DNA of 64,000 bases from Mycobacterium avium subsp. avium (GCF_009741445.1 NZ_CP046507.1:558001-622000), one strand, 5' to 3'; positions 35,088 through 43,227 are shown, counted from the first letter of the stretch. Notes: a model not told the origin generated them from the letters alone. A program made the numbers and translations.

Positions 35088-35963
35088 GTGCCCATGGCAG
35101 CCGAACCCTTCACGATCCGCGGCCCCGGCGGCGTTCAGATCGTCGCCGACCGTCTCGGGGATCCTCGCGCGCGCGCCGTGGTGTTCCTGCACGGCGGCGG
35201 GCAGACGCGGCGGTCGTGGGGCAAGGCGGCCGCCGCCGTCGCCGCCCGCGGGTGGCAGGCGGTCACCGTCGACCTGCGCGGGCACGGCGAATCGGACTGG
35301 TCCGGCGACGGCGACTACCGGGTCGTCAGCTTCGCCGCCGACGTGCAGGCGGTGCTGGGCACGCTGCCCCCGAAGCCGGTGCTGGTCGGCGCCTCTCTCG
35401 GCGGTTTCACCTCGATGCTGCTCGCCGGCGAACTGTCCCCGGGCATCGCGAGCGCGGTCGTGCTGGTGGACATCGTGCCGAACATGGATCAGTCCGGGGC
35501 CAACCGGATTCACGCCTTCATGGCCGACCGGGTGGACTCGGGATTCGCCTCGCTCGACGAGGTCGCCGACGCGATCGCCGAATACAACCCACACCGGCCG
35601 CGGCCAACCGATCTGGAGGGCCTGACCACCAACCTGCGTCGCCGCGGCGATCGCTGGTATTGGCACTGGGATCCGCAATTCATCAGCGGCACAGCGGCTT
35701 TCCCGCCGTTCGAGGTCACCGACCCGGATCGGATGCACGCGGCCGTCGAGGCGATCCTGCGCGACGGCGTGCCCATCCTGCTGATCCGCGGCCAGATGAG
35801 CGACCTGGTCAGCCAGGAGCGCGCCGACGAGTTCCTGGCGCGCTTCCCCCAGGTCGAATTCACCGACGTGCGCGGGGCGGGGCACATGGTCGCCGGCGAC
35901 CGCAACGACGTTTTCGCCGACGCCGTGCTGGATTTCCTGGCCCGCCGCCTCGACGTCGAATGA
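35088..35963 (+). CDS. Alpha/beta hydrolase
   Basis: The 291-aa hydrolase has the oxyanion strand VVFLHGGGQTRRSW (about 28-41), the nucleophile elbow VGASLGGFTS with Ser at about residue 103, and the catalytic His in GAGHMVAGD near the end. DLRGHGESDW marks the usual core. It probably acts on an ester, a lactone or a C-C bond (epoxide-hydrolase-like). No substrate is indicated. GTG 35088 or ATG 35094 could start it. The former is kept. The 55-bp divergent gap with the amidase gene should hold promoters for both. Confidence 0.85.
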   Translation: MPMAAEPFTIRGPGGVQIVADRLGDPRARAVVFLHGGGQTRRSWGKAAAAVAARGWQAVTVDLRGHGESDWSGDGDYRVVSFAADVQAVLGTLPPKPVLVGASLGGFTSMLLAGELSPGIASAVVLVDIVPNMDQSGANRIHAFMADRVDSGFASLDEVADAIAEYNPHRPRPTDLEGLTTNLRRRGDRWYWHWDPQFISGTAAFPPFEVTDPDRMHAAVEAILRDGVPILLIRGQMSDLVSQERADEFLARFPQVEFTDVRGAGHMVAGDRNDVFADAVLDFLARRLDVE

Positions 35964-36045
35964 ACCATGGGAAGGGCTGGGCGCCGGCCTCTTTCGGCCG
36001 GGCGGCGCTGCTACTATCTGCCGGGCGCAAGCGGAGGAGGGCGGC

Positions 36046-36714
36046 GTGACCGTGTCGTGGCTGCGGGGGTCGGGGCTCGTCGGGGCGGTGTTGGTGGCCG
36101 CCACGGCGGTGGCGAAAACCGCGGGCGCGGCACCGCCTCCGGCCCTGCCGGCCCCGCCGCCGTCGCCGGGCATCGGCGTCGATCACGAAAACGGCGGGTG
36201 CACAGCCGGATTCGCCGCCCAGGGTTCCGACGGCAGCTACTACCTGATGACCAGTGGGCACTGCGACGCGCACGACGGCGCGGAGTGGACGTACGGGAAC
36301 GACGCTCCGCTGGGCAGGATCTCGGCCAGTGAACACGAGGGCGACAAGCGGGACGCCGCGATCATCCGGCTCGAGCCGAGCGTCGGCATGCCCGTCGGTG
36401 ACGTCGGTGGCAGGTATCAGGTGCGGGATGTGTTGAGCCGCCCGCAGATTCAGGTCGGCATGCCGTTCTGCAAGATCGGGGCGGTCACCGGGGAGACGTG
36501 CGGTGCCATCAAGGGCGTCGACGGCGACGTCGTCGAGGCCAGCGTGTTCAGCCTGGACGGCGACAGCGGCAGCCCGGGGTTCGTGATGAATCCCGACGGC
36601 AGCGTGAGCGCGGTGGGCCTGTTGATGTCCTCGCCCGACGGGGACGACTACACCACCTACTTCATGCTGGTCAATCCGCTGCTGGACCGGTGGGGCCTGC
36701 GGATTCTGCCGTGA
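36046..36714 (+). CDS. Secreted trypsin-like (S1) serine protease
   Basis: The 222-aa protein has a signal peptide (about 1-28, GSGLVGAVLVAATAVAKTAGAA), a Pro-rich link and a short chymotrypsin-like domain with a complete triad: His in MTSGHCDAH, Asp in KRDAAIIRL and Ser in LDGDSGSPGF. The size matches compact bacterial proteases of the alpha-lytic type without a pro-region. Cys pairs (GGCTAG/SGHC, FCKIG/ETCGA) suggest two disulfides. GTG 36046 lies after GGAGGGCGGC. It probably acts outside the cell. The substrate is unknown. Confidence 0.85.
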   Translation: MTVSWLRGSGLVGAVLVAATAVAKTAGAAPPPALPAPPPSPGIGVDHENGGCTAGFAAQGSDGSYYLMTSGHCDAHDGAEWTYGNDAPLGRISASEHEGDKRDAAIIRLEPSVGMPVGDVGGRYQVRDVLSRPQIQVGMPFCKIGAVTGETCGAIKGVDGDVVEASVFSLDGDSGSPGFVMNPDGSVSAVGLLMSSPDGDDYTTYFMLVNPLLDRWGLRILP

Positions 36715-36845
36715 CGTTTGCGCATCTGGGGCATGGGGTATCCGCCGCACCGGCCTCGAACGCGTCGGCCCCGGGACCGTGGACGGGCTGTCGGCGCGGC
36801 CAACGGCAAGAGGCGGGCGGAACCAGCGACACGAAGGGAACAGTA

Positions 36846-37316
36846 GTGAAGCGTGGGATCGTAGTGGGGGTGGCCGGAGTGGCCCTGGTGATCGGGGCGA
36901 GCGCCGGTTGTTCGAGCAACAAGTCGAACACCGGGGCGTCCGGTTCGTCGGGCGCGCCGGCAGCGGCGGCCCCGCAGCTCATCGTCGACGGTCAAACCCA
37001 GAACGTCAGCGGGCAGGTCACCTGCACCACCAACGGTGACAAGACCACCATCGGCATCGGCGACCCGACCGCCGGCCTGGGCGCCGTGGTCAGCAACGGC
37101 AATCCGCCCCTGGTGCATTCGGTCGGCTTGGGCACCGTCAACGGCGTCGCGCTCGGCTTCTCCGACGCCGCCCCGAATCAGGGCGGCAACGCCGGGGCCG
37201 CGGTGAACGGAAAGACGTGGGCGATCAAGGGCACCGCGACCGGCGTCGACATGAGCAACCCGCAGCAACCACAGCAGGTAACCAAGTCATTCGAGTTGGA
37301 CGCCACCTGCCCGTAG
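36846..37316 (+). CDS. LpqH-like 19-kDa-family lipoprotein
   Basis: The 156-aa product begins MKRGIVVGVAGVALVIGASAGC, a lipoprotein signal with lipobox ASAGC and Cys at residue 22. The mature part has a Ser/Gly/Ala-rich linker and the LpqH fold signatures VSGQVTCTTNGDKTTI and FELDATCP, giving one likely disulfide. M. tuberculosis LpqH (159 aa) sits elsewhere, so this is a paralogue. LpqH family members are immunodominant TLR2 ligands. GTG 36846 is preceded by GAAGGGAAC. It begins 131 bp after the protease gene and 34 bp before the repeat protein, within a secreted-protein cluster. Confidence 0.85.
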   Translation: MKRGIVVGVAGVALVIGASAGCSSNKSNTGASGSSGAPAAAAPQLIVDGQTQNVSGQVTCTTNGDKTTIGIGDPTAGLGAVVSNGNPPLVHSVGLGTVNGVALGFSDAAPNQGGNAGAAVNGKTWAIKGTATGVDMSNPQQPQQVTKSFELDATCP

Positions 37317-37350
37317 TGCAGGCCGTCGGACACCCAAGGGGGACGCAGCT

Positions 37351-38325
37351 ATGTCAATGAAACGTGTGGTCGGCGCCGCCGCGGTGGCGGCCGGCCTAGG
37401 CATCTCCGCGGCGTCGCTGAACGCCGGATCGGCCTACTCGGCTCCGCTTGACCCCCCGCCGCCGTGCCCGAACTGCCACGGTGGCGGTGGCAACCCCGGC
37501 GGGCCGGGCGGTGGGCCCGGCGGCCAGCCGGCCGGTCCCGGGGGCGGCGCCGGCGGCCAGCATGGCGGCAACACCCCGCCGCAGGGCGGGCAGAACAACC
37601 CGCCGCAGAACGGCCCGAACAACGCGCCGCAGAACGGTCCCAACAACGCGCCGCAGAGCGGCCCGAACAACCCGTCGCAGGGCGGCCCCAACAACGCGCC
37701 GCAGAACGGCCCGAACAACCCGCCACAGGGCGGGCAGAACGAGCCCGGCGGCCAGTACCCGCCGAACCAGCACGGCCAGAACCCGCCGCAGAACGGGCAG
37801 AACCAGCCGCCCTACGACCACGACCAGAACCCGCCGACGCCGGGCGGACCGACCAATGCGCCGGCGAACACCCAGAACCCGCCGCCGCCACCGGAGCGGC
37901 AGCGCTACGCGGCGCTGAACCCGCCCAACACCCAGCCGCCGCACCCGCCGTACGTGCCGCGTCACGACGTCGTCACCGCCAGCGCCCAGATCGGCGGCCC
38001 GGCCGGTGCCGACGTCCAATTCAGCATTGTGGGTCGCGGCGCGCCCCCGCCGCCGCGCGAGCACGGCTACGGCTGGAACGACGGCCCGCCGCCGCACCAC
38101 CCGCCGCCGAACTGGTATGGGCCGCCGCCTCCCGGCGGCTGGGACGGTCCGCCGCCTCCCGGTGGCTGGAACCGGCCGTGGGACGGACCGCCGCGTGACG
38201 TGGCGGTGGCGCGGGCCGACTTCGGGCCCTTCAGCTACAACACCTTCACCGTGATCCCGGTCTTCAACTGGCAGTACGGCGGTTGGGGCTACTGGTTCTT
38301 CGGTGTGTGGGTGCCGCTGTACTGA
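37351..38325 (+). CDS. Secreted Pro/Asn/Gln/Gly-rich repeat protein
   Basis: The 324-aa protein has an N-terminal signal (about 1-31, RVVGAAAVAAGLGISAASL) and a CPNC pair, then Gly/Pro-rich sequence, seven 8-residue repeats of the type PPQNGPNN (residues 76-131), a Pro-rich middle and a His/Pro-rich section (GYGWNDGPPPHHPPPNWYG). The last ~50 residues (VARADFGPFSYNTFTVIPVF) look like a small folded aromatic-rich domain. It is exported, probably surface-exposed, with no enzyme motif. ATG 37351 has AAGGGGG as SD. Length variation through the repeat is expected between strains. Confidence 0.75.
   Translation: MSMKRVVGAAAVAAGLGISAASLNAGSAYSAPLDPPPPCPNCHGGGGNPGGPGGGPGGQPAGPGGGAGGQHGGNTPPQGGQNNPPQNGPNNAPQNGPNNAPQSGPNNPSQGGPNNAPQNGPNNPPQGGQNEPGGQYPPNQHGQNPPQNGQNQPPYDHDQNPPTPGGPTNAPANTQNPPPPPERQRYAALNPPNTQPPHPPYVPRHDVVTASAQIGGPAGADVQFSIVGRGAPPPPREHGYGWNDGPPPHHPPPNWYGPPPPGGWDGPPPPGGWNRPWDGPPRDVAVARADFGPFSYNTFTVIPVFNWQYGGWGYWFFGVWVPLY
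37576..37743 (+). repeat. Seven in-frame 24-bp repeats (PPQNGPNN units)
   Basis: The repeat codes for PPQGGQNN, PPQNGPNN, APQNGPNN, APQSGPNN, PSQGGPNN, APQNGPNN and PPQGGQNE in an unbroken tandem. DNA units vary slightly (for example CCGCAGAACGGCCCGAACAA against CCGCAGAACGGTCCCAACAA), so the array is old enough to have diverged. It is not a CRISPR because units abut with no spacers. Confidence 0.8.
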
Positions 38326-38331
38326 TCCGCG

Positions 38332-39273
38332 TCACTGCGGGTGCGCCGCCACGTAGTCGGCGGCCGGGATCGGTGACGACGCGTCGTAACCGATGGGCAG
38401 CAACACGTCGCCCGCCGTCGTGAAGCAGTAGACGTCCCACCGGTAGTAGGCGGCGAAGGTTGCGGGGTCGGCGGCCATCAGCGCCGCATACTGGTCGACC
38501 GCGCGCACGTATTCGCTCGCGTGGTTGTAGGCGTAGATGGCGTGGTCCCGATCGGCGGCGAAACCGTTGGCCGCCAGGTAGCGGCCCGCGGCCAGGATGC
38601 TGTCGCGCGGCGAGTGGATGTCGCCGCCCTGCCCGTAGCCGGCGAAGGTGGACGGCAGGAACTGCATCGGCCCCTGCGCGCCCGCGGTGCTCGCGCCGAC
38701 GATGCTGCCGAACCGCGTCTCGATGAAGTTGATCGCCGCCAGGTAGTTCCAGCCGACACCGGACTCCGCCTCGGCCTGGTGGTAGTAGCCGAGCAGCTCG
38801 TCGGCGGGGGCCGGCGGCTCGATTCGCCACGCCGGCAAGGTGTTTCGCGCCGGAGTCAACGCGGTGAGCTGCCGGCGGGCGTCGACGTTGCGGTCGTAGA
38901 CGTCGATGAGCTCGGCCGGGATCCGCCCCCGCGCGGCCGCCTCCCACTCCGGATGGCGGGCGATGGCGCGGTAGGCCGCCTGTTCGCGGTGCGCGGCCGC
39001 CGTCAGGGCCGGCTCGGACGTACCCGGGTCGCGCAGGGCGCGCTCGTCGGCGACGAGGTCGTCGCCGAGCTGGGCCGGGTCGGAGGCCAGCCGCGGCTGC
39101 GCGCCACCGGGCGTGTCCGCGTCGGCGGGCACCATTCGCGACGCCGGCGCCGAGGGCGCGGCGGTCCGCGTCGCCGTTGGGCGCGGCGCGGCCGACGGAT
39201 GCGACGGCGAACAGCCGGCGAGCGCGACCAGGACCGCGGCGGCGACGAGCGGTGCGGTGCGCCGATTGCTCAC
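38332..39273 (-). CDS. Lytic transglycosylase-like lipoprotein
   Basis: The 313-aa protein has a lipobox VALAGCSPS (Cys about residue 21), a Thr/Pro/Ala-rich linker and an SLT-type catalytic domain (about 160-260). The likely catalytic Glu is in INFIETRFG and the family motif GPMQFLPSTFAGYGQGGDIHS follows, with IYAYNHASEYVRAV as the late substrate-binding helix. It should cleave peptidoglycan glycan strands at the outer face of the membrane. GTG 39273 gives MSNRRTAPLVAAAVLVALAGC, a good signal. It converges on the repeat-protein gene with only 6 bp between. Confidence 0.83.
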   Translation of the reverse strand: MSNRRTAPLVAAAVLVALAGCSPSHPSAAPRPTATRTAAPSAPASRMVPADADTPGGAQPRLASDPAQLGDDLVADERALRDPGTSEPALTAAAHREQAAYRAIARHPEWEAAARGRIPAELIDVYDRNVDARRQLTALTPARNTLPAWRIEPPAPADELLGYYHQAEAESGVGWNYLAAINFIETRFGSIVGASTAGAQGPMQFLPSTFAGYGQGGDIHSPRDSILAAGRYLAANGFAADRDHAIYAYNHASEYVRAVDQYAALMAADPATFAAYYRWDVYCFTTAGDVLLPIGYDASSPIPAADYVAAHPQ

Positions 39274-39413
39274 GGTGAATCCTTAGGGCCGACGGGTTCA
39301 CAGCGAGTCTTTCGCATCCGGGCGCGCCACATCAATGCCGCGGCGGCGATCGATCGGGATTGGTCGGCGCCCGGGGCTTGTGACAACGCCGCGACACTCT
39401 CAAACTGGTTGAT

Positions 39414-40163
39414 ATGCGCGACCGCGAGACCATCGACGCGGAATTGCGGCGCATCGCCCTCGCGCGCCGATCGATTCACCGGCAAGGCGGCCAACTGTCA
39501 TCGCGCGAGGTCGACGAACTGCTCGACGAGCTACTGGCCCACAGCGCCGGCCAGGCCGTCCCCGACCAGGCGGCATCGCCGGAAACCGCGGCGGCCGCCA
39601 CGCCCCGCCGGCACGGCGGCGCGCTGCACCGCGCCGGCCTACTCGCGGCGTTGCCGCTGTCGCTGATCGCCGTCGCAGCCGCCGCGGTGATGATTTTCTT
39701 TGTCCACCAACGCGATTCGACGGCACCGGCGACCGAACCCGCGCCGTCGGCCGCGCCGCCCAAAGCGGCGGCGCCCAAACCGCCCGCGCCGAGAATCGAG
39801 ATGGCCGACATGGCGTTCGTCGCCGCGCTGAAGCACGAGGGCGTGCCGGTGCCCAGCCAGGACTACGTGATGAAGCAGGGGCACGCGGTGTGCGACTTTC
39901 TGGCCCAGCAACACAATTTCGCCGACGCCATCGGGTTCGTGCAGCGCTCGTCGATCTGGAACGCCGAGCAAAGCGCCGAAGTCACCGCCGGCGCCATCGT
40001 CGCCTACTGCCCGCAGTCGCAAGCCACCGCGGCCGACCTGACCGGCCCGGCCTATCAGAACACCCTCTCGGATCTGCAGGCCATCGAGGGAAAGCTGCAG
40101 GGCATCGAGGGCGATCTGCAGGGAATTCAGCGGGACCTGGACAACATCCCGGGCCACCGGTAA
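39414..40163 (+). CDS. DUF732-type membrane protein with C-terminal coiled coil
   Basis: The 249-aa protein has a charged, helical cytosolic head (about 1-70), one membrane helix (about 76-99, LAALPLSLIAVAAAAVMIFFV), a Pro/Ala-rich stalk and an extracytoplasmic domain like DUF732 (ADMAFVAALKHEGVPVPSQDYVMKQGHAVCDFL, two Cys: AVCDFL, IVAYCPQ). The tail repeats the heptads QAIEGKL, QGIEGDL and QGIQRDL, a short coiled coil. DUF732 domains are found only in mycobacteria and relatives and have no known function. ATG 39414 follows AAACTGGTTGAT, a poor SD. Confidence 0.78.
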   Translation: MRDRETIDAELRRIALARRSIHRQGGQLSSREVDELLDELLAHSAGQAVPDQAASPETAAAATPRRHGGALHRAGLLAALPLSLIAVAAAAVMIFFVHQRDSTAPATEPAPSAAPPKAAAPKPPAPRIEMADMAFVAALKHEGVPVPSQDYVMKQGHAVCDFLAQQHNFADAIGFVQRSSIWNAEQSAEVTAGAIVAYCPQSQATAADLTGPAYQNTLSDLQAIEGKLQGIEGDLQGIQRDLDNIPGHR

Positions 40164-40270
40164 CCGTAGCCGGCGCGCAGCGGTTCGGTCATATCGCCGC
40201 AGCGCTACCGGTTTGCGGCATAAAGTCCCCTTCGTCCCGATGATTCTGCCGGCGCGCGACGGGGGAAATC

Positions 40271-42169
40271 ATGTTCGATGCAGTCCGCTGGCGTTTGTCG
40301 GCGGGCGCGATGGCCGTCGCTGTCACCGTCGCCGCATGCTGTGCGCCGTCCGAACCGGCGGATCCCTGCATGGTCGCCTCCGGCGCGGCAGACGAGTCGC
40401 AGGGCATGGATGCCATGGCGATGGCGACCGAGGCCTGTCCGCTGGTGCGGCTGACCGAGAACGATCCCGACCCCCCGTTGTATCCCTACCTCGGAAGCGC
40501 GCATTGGCACGTGCCCTGGGCGCAGGAGTATTTCGATCAGGGCTTGCGCTTCTACTTCGGGTTCAACAACCGCGAGGCCTATCGCGCATTCAAGAAAGCG
40601 GCGCGTGACGCCGAGGACAACGACATTGCCTGCTCGGCGTGCTATTGGGCGCAGGCCCTCGTCCTGGGCGTCGACCTGAACATGCCGAGGGAATTGGAGC
40701 CCGACCGCGACGCCGCGAACAACGCGCTGCGCCGCGCCGCCCGGCAAAAGCCGAACGGGGAAGACGACAAAATCATCGCCGCCCTAACCGGACGCTATCG
40801 GGACTGCCCGAAAACCGACGACCCCAGGAAATGCCAGGCGGGCCGCAACCAGGCCTACTACGACGGGATGAAGGCGGTGGTGGACGAGTTCGGCCGCGAC
40901 GACCCCAACGTCATCACCCTGTTCGCCGACGCGGCGATGAACATGACGCCGTGGGCGTACTGGAAGGACGGGAACCCCGTGTCCCCGCGGACCACGCAGG
41001 CGCGGGAGTATCTCGAAAAGGCTTTGGAATTAAGCCAATACCCGCCGAACGAGGGCCCCATCCACTGGTACATCCACCTGATGGAGCAGTCCCGCACACC
41101 GGGCGCGGCGGGCAAGTACGCGGACCGGCTGGCGGCGCTGGCGCCGAACTCCGGTCATCTGGTCCACATGCCGTCGCACATCTACTACCGGATGGGCGAC
41201 ATGCCGAAGGCGATCAGGGCCAACAAAGAGGCGATCGACGCCGACGAAAGGTATTTCGCGACCGAACCGCATCTGTACCGCCCGGACGGCGACCGCTACC
41301 GGTACGGATATTATTTGCACAACATCCATTTCGTGATCGCCGCCGCCGCGTTGAGCGGAGACGACGACGAACACGACGTCAACCGTTACGCGGATAAGTT
41401 GCTGCAGTGGCTGCCCGACAACGCCAGCGGTTTCCGCGCCGACGTCTACCGGTCCGCCTACTATTTGGCCAAGATCAATTTCTCCAGCACGGCCGACATC
41501 CGTGGCTTCGACCCGCCGAGCCCGTTCAATCAGCAACCGCTGGCCACCATCGCCTACGACTTCGCGCGGCTGATGGCCGATATTTGGGATAAAAACAATT
41601 CCCCACACTGGCTGGACACGCTGGACGGCGACGTCGCCAGATACCGCCAACACGCAACCGCCAGCGGCAAACCGAACGCGGACTGCGATCCGAGGCTGGA
41701 GCTCCCGAAACCCGAGCTGTGCCTGGCCGCGATCCTGCGTGACCTGGGGCATGCGCGGGCGTTGGCGGCCAAGGCCGATTGGGGCGCCGCGGCCGATGTC
41801 GCCAACGAAGCCGTCGACATCCAGGACAAGCTGCCCTACGACGAGCCGCCCCTGTGGCCCTACCCCGTGCGCCAGACGCTGGCGTCGATCCTGATCCGCC
41901 GGGCGATCGCCGCCGGCAACCCGATGGAGCGGGCCCTGCACCTGGCGGCGGCCAAGGAGCTGCTGCTGAAGAGCCTCAACAAGGGCAAGGGCAACGACCC
42001 CGAGCAGACCCCGATCGGGACCTACCCCGGCAACGGCTGGGCGTACTACGGGCTGCTGGAGATCGCGACGCGGGACGGCTCCCCACCGGAGGTCGTCAAG
42101 GCGGCCGACGCCGAGCTGGCCCGGCACTGGTTCGGCGGCACCGGCTACCGAAACCTCGATCGCCTCTAG
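40271..42169 (+). CDS. TPR-type exported protein, possibly a lipoprotein
   Basis: The 632-aa product begins MFDAVRWRLSAGAMAVAVTVAACC, with VAACC resembling a lipobox (Cys 23). Mature sequence is mostly alpha-helical with TPR-like segments, for example YFDQGLRFYFGFNNREAYRAF (about 88-108), NKEAIDADERYF and DWGAAADVANEAVDIQ. It contains conserved-looking HWYIHLMEQS and HMPSHIYYRMGDMPKA runs of the family that some annotate as TPR-repeat protein with no function. It is AT-richer and codon-looser than neighbours in places (AAATTAAGCCAATACCC). ATG 40271 follows GGGGGAAATC. A substrate-binding or assembly role outside the membrane is a guess. Confidence 0.72.
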   Translation: MFDAVRWRLSAGAMAVAVTVAACCAPSEPADPCMVASGAADESQGMDAMAMATEACPLVRLTENDPDPPLYPYLGSAHWHVPWAQEYFDQGLRFYFGFNNREAYRAFKKAARDAEDNDIACSACYWAQALVLGVDLNMPRELEPDRDAANNALRRAARQKPNGEDDKIIAALTGRYRDCPKTDDPRKCQAGRNQAYYDGMKAVVDEFGRDDPNVITLFADAAMNMTPWAYWKDGNPVSPRTTQAREYLEKALELSQYPPNEGPIHWYIHLMEQSRTPGAAGKYADRLAALAPNSGHLVHMPSHIYYRMGDMPKAIRANKEAIDADERYFATEPHLYRPDGDRYRYGYYLHNIHFVIAAAALSGDDDEHDVNRYADKLLQWLPDNASGFRADVYRSAYYLAKINFSSTADIRGFDPPSPFNQQPLATIAYDFARLMADIWDKNNSPHWLDTLDGDVARYRQHATASGKPNADCDPRLELPKPELCLAAILRDLGHARALAAKADWGAAADVANEAVDIQDKLPYDEPPLWPYPVRQTLASILIRRAIAAGNPMERALHLAAAKELLLKSLNKGKGNDPEQTPIGTYPGNGWAYYGLLEIATRDGSPPEVVKAADAELARHWFGGTGYRNLDRL

Positions 42170-42224
42170 GCTGCGCGTGAAGGGTGTGCGGACCCGAAGC
42201 CGTTGCGGGGCAAGGCCAATCGAA

Positions 42225-42242
42225 GGCCGCCCGAAGGCGACC
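42225..42242 (-). terminator. Hairpin with UUCG loop after tRNA-Thr
   Basis: On the minus strand GGTCGCC-TTCG-GGCGGCC forms a 7-bp stem (one G-T pair) closed by the very stable C(UUCG)G tetraloop, 9 bp after the tRNA 3' end. No U-run follows, as is common in mycobacterial terminators. It also lies 55 bp past the stop of the convergent TPR gene. Confidence 0.6.
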
Positions 42243-42251
42243 GATGATGCG

Positions 42252-42323
42252 AGCCCCCTGTCAGGATTGAACTGACGACCGCTCGCTTACAAGGCGAGTG
42301 CTCTACCACTGAGCTAAGGAGGC
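42252..42323 (-). tRNA. tRNA-Thr, anticodon TGT
   Basis: The 72-nt minus-strand gene folds as a cloverleaf: acceptor GCCTCCT/AGGGGGC (one T-G pair), D-arm with GCTCAGTGGTAGAGC, anticodon stem CTCGC/GCGAG around CTTGTAA, and T-arm GTCAG-TTCAATC-CTGAC. The anticodon TGT reads ACA codons. The discriminator base is T and CCA is not encoded. A tRNA-Thr(TGT) lies at the same place upstream of phoP in M. tuberculosis, as I recall. Confidence 0.95.
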
Positions 42324-42352
42324 GGGGTAAAACCGGACCCCAGCCTAATCGC

Positions 42353-43069
42353 TCACTCGTCGGTGTCGATCACGCGTGCCGATCGCACCGCGCGCGACGA
42401 CGGGCGCCGCCGGCCCGGCAACGGGATCCGGTCGGCGATGTTGCTCAGCGGGTTGACCACCATGGTCAGCGCGACGACGGCGTCCTGCAACGTGGCGATC
42501 GCGGGCTCGAGCGCCTCCATCCCGGGCGTCAACCGCGCCAGGGTGTCGGCGACGTCGGCGAGCTGGTCCAGCGGCCCGTGCTTGGCGGTCAGCTTGTCGA
42601 TCAGCCCGCCCTCGGCCAGCAGCCGGTCGGCCAGCCCGTCCTCGGCCAGCAGCCGCTCGATCAGCCCGTCCTCGGCGACCAGCTGGTCGGCCAGCCCGCC
42701 GGGCTGCAGGGTGCGTTGCAGGGCGCCGCCCTCGGCGGTCAACCGGTCCAGCAGTCCGCCCTCGCTGGTCAGCATGTCGACCACCCCGCCCGGGCGCAGC
42801 AAACGGTCGAGCGGCCCGTCCGGCGCCACCGCCCGGCCCAGCGGCGCGTCGTCGTCGAGCAGCCGGGCCAGCCGGTTGGCCCGCACGATCGCGTCGTCGA
42901 TGCCCAGCATCGACGTCATCGCGTTGGTGCCGGCGGTGCCGCTGTCGCCCAGCGCCCGCTTCGCCACGCCGACGGCCGCGCTGGCCACGCTCAGACCCGC
43001 GTCCGCCGCGGCCAGCCCCGCCCGGGCCGGAGCGGTCGCGGCCGACACGATGTTCTTGGCGAGGTTCAT
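42353..43069 (-). CDS. Decapeptide-repeat protein (recalled Rv0756c position)
   Basis: The 238-aa protein has an Ala-rich helical N-terminus, ten 10-residue repeats of the form GGLxDRLxAE (residues 74-173), a helical stretch (DVADTLARLTPGMEALEPAIATLQDAV) and a basic tail. No signal peptide or membrane helix is apparent. The N-terminus (NIVSAATAPARAGLAAADAG) and repeats with every-tenth hydrophobic pattern suggest an amphipathic lipid- or polymer-associated protein, like phasins, but that is inference. ATG 43069 is followed in this frame by no early stop. An SD is weak. The gene lies between the tRNA and phoP. Confidence 0.68.
   Translation of the reverse strand: MNLAKNIVSAATAPARAGLAAADAGLSVASAAVGVAKRALGDSGTAGTNAMTSMLGIDDAIVRANRLARLLDDDAPLGRAVAPDGPLDRLLRPGGVVDMLTSEGGLLDRLTAEGGALQRTLQPGGLADQLVAEDGLIERLLAEDGLADRLLAEGGLIDKLTAKHGPLDQLADVADTLARLTPGMEALEPAIATLQDAVVALTMVVNPLSNIADRIPLPGRRRPSSRAVRSARVIDTDE
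42551..42850 (-). repeat. Ten consecutive 30-bp repeats (decapeptide GGLxDRLxAE)
   Basis: The codons encode DAPLGRAVAP, DGPLDRLLRP, GGVVDMLTSE, GGLLDRLTAE, GGALQRTLQP, GGLADQLVAE, DGLIERLLAE, DGLADRLLAE, GGLIDKLTAK and HGPLDQLADV in register. Every unit keeps exactly ten residues, so selection maintains the period. Confidence 0.8.
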
Positions 43070-43139
43070 TCCCCGAGTCTATGCACGATGAGGCCCGGAA
43101 AACCCCGATCCGTCCCAAGGCAATGCGATGATTCCTGGC

Positions 43140-43155
43140 AGACTACTATCAGTCT
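43140..43155. promoter_or_regulatory. Inverted repeat in the phoP leader
   Basis: AGACT-ACTATC-AGTCT is a 5-bp inverted repeat with a 6-nt centre, 72 bp before the phoP ATG and in the least GC-rich part of the leader. Its position suits a phoP promoter operator, but it does not look like the direct-repeat PhoP box, so an autoregulatory site is not shown by this. Confidence 0.35.
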
Positions 43156-43227
43156 GTTGGCACTGAGCTCGCAGGAATCACACAATCTTTCCATAGCAAA
43201 CGTTCAAGCAAGGGACACCAGCACCTC

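Noticed and set aside
37576..37743. Possible CRISPR array
   Set aside because: Repeats are directly adjacent with no spacers, in frame, and encode PPQNGPNN-type peptide units.
43100..43227. A PhoP box (direct repeat) in the phoP leader
   Set aside because: I could not find two in-phase copies of the TCACAGC-like half site. Only an inverted repeat was seen.
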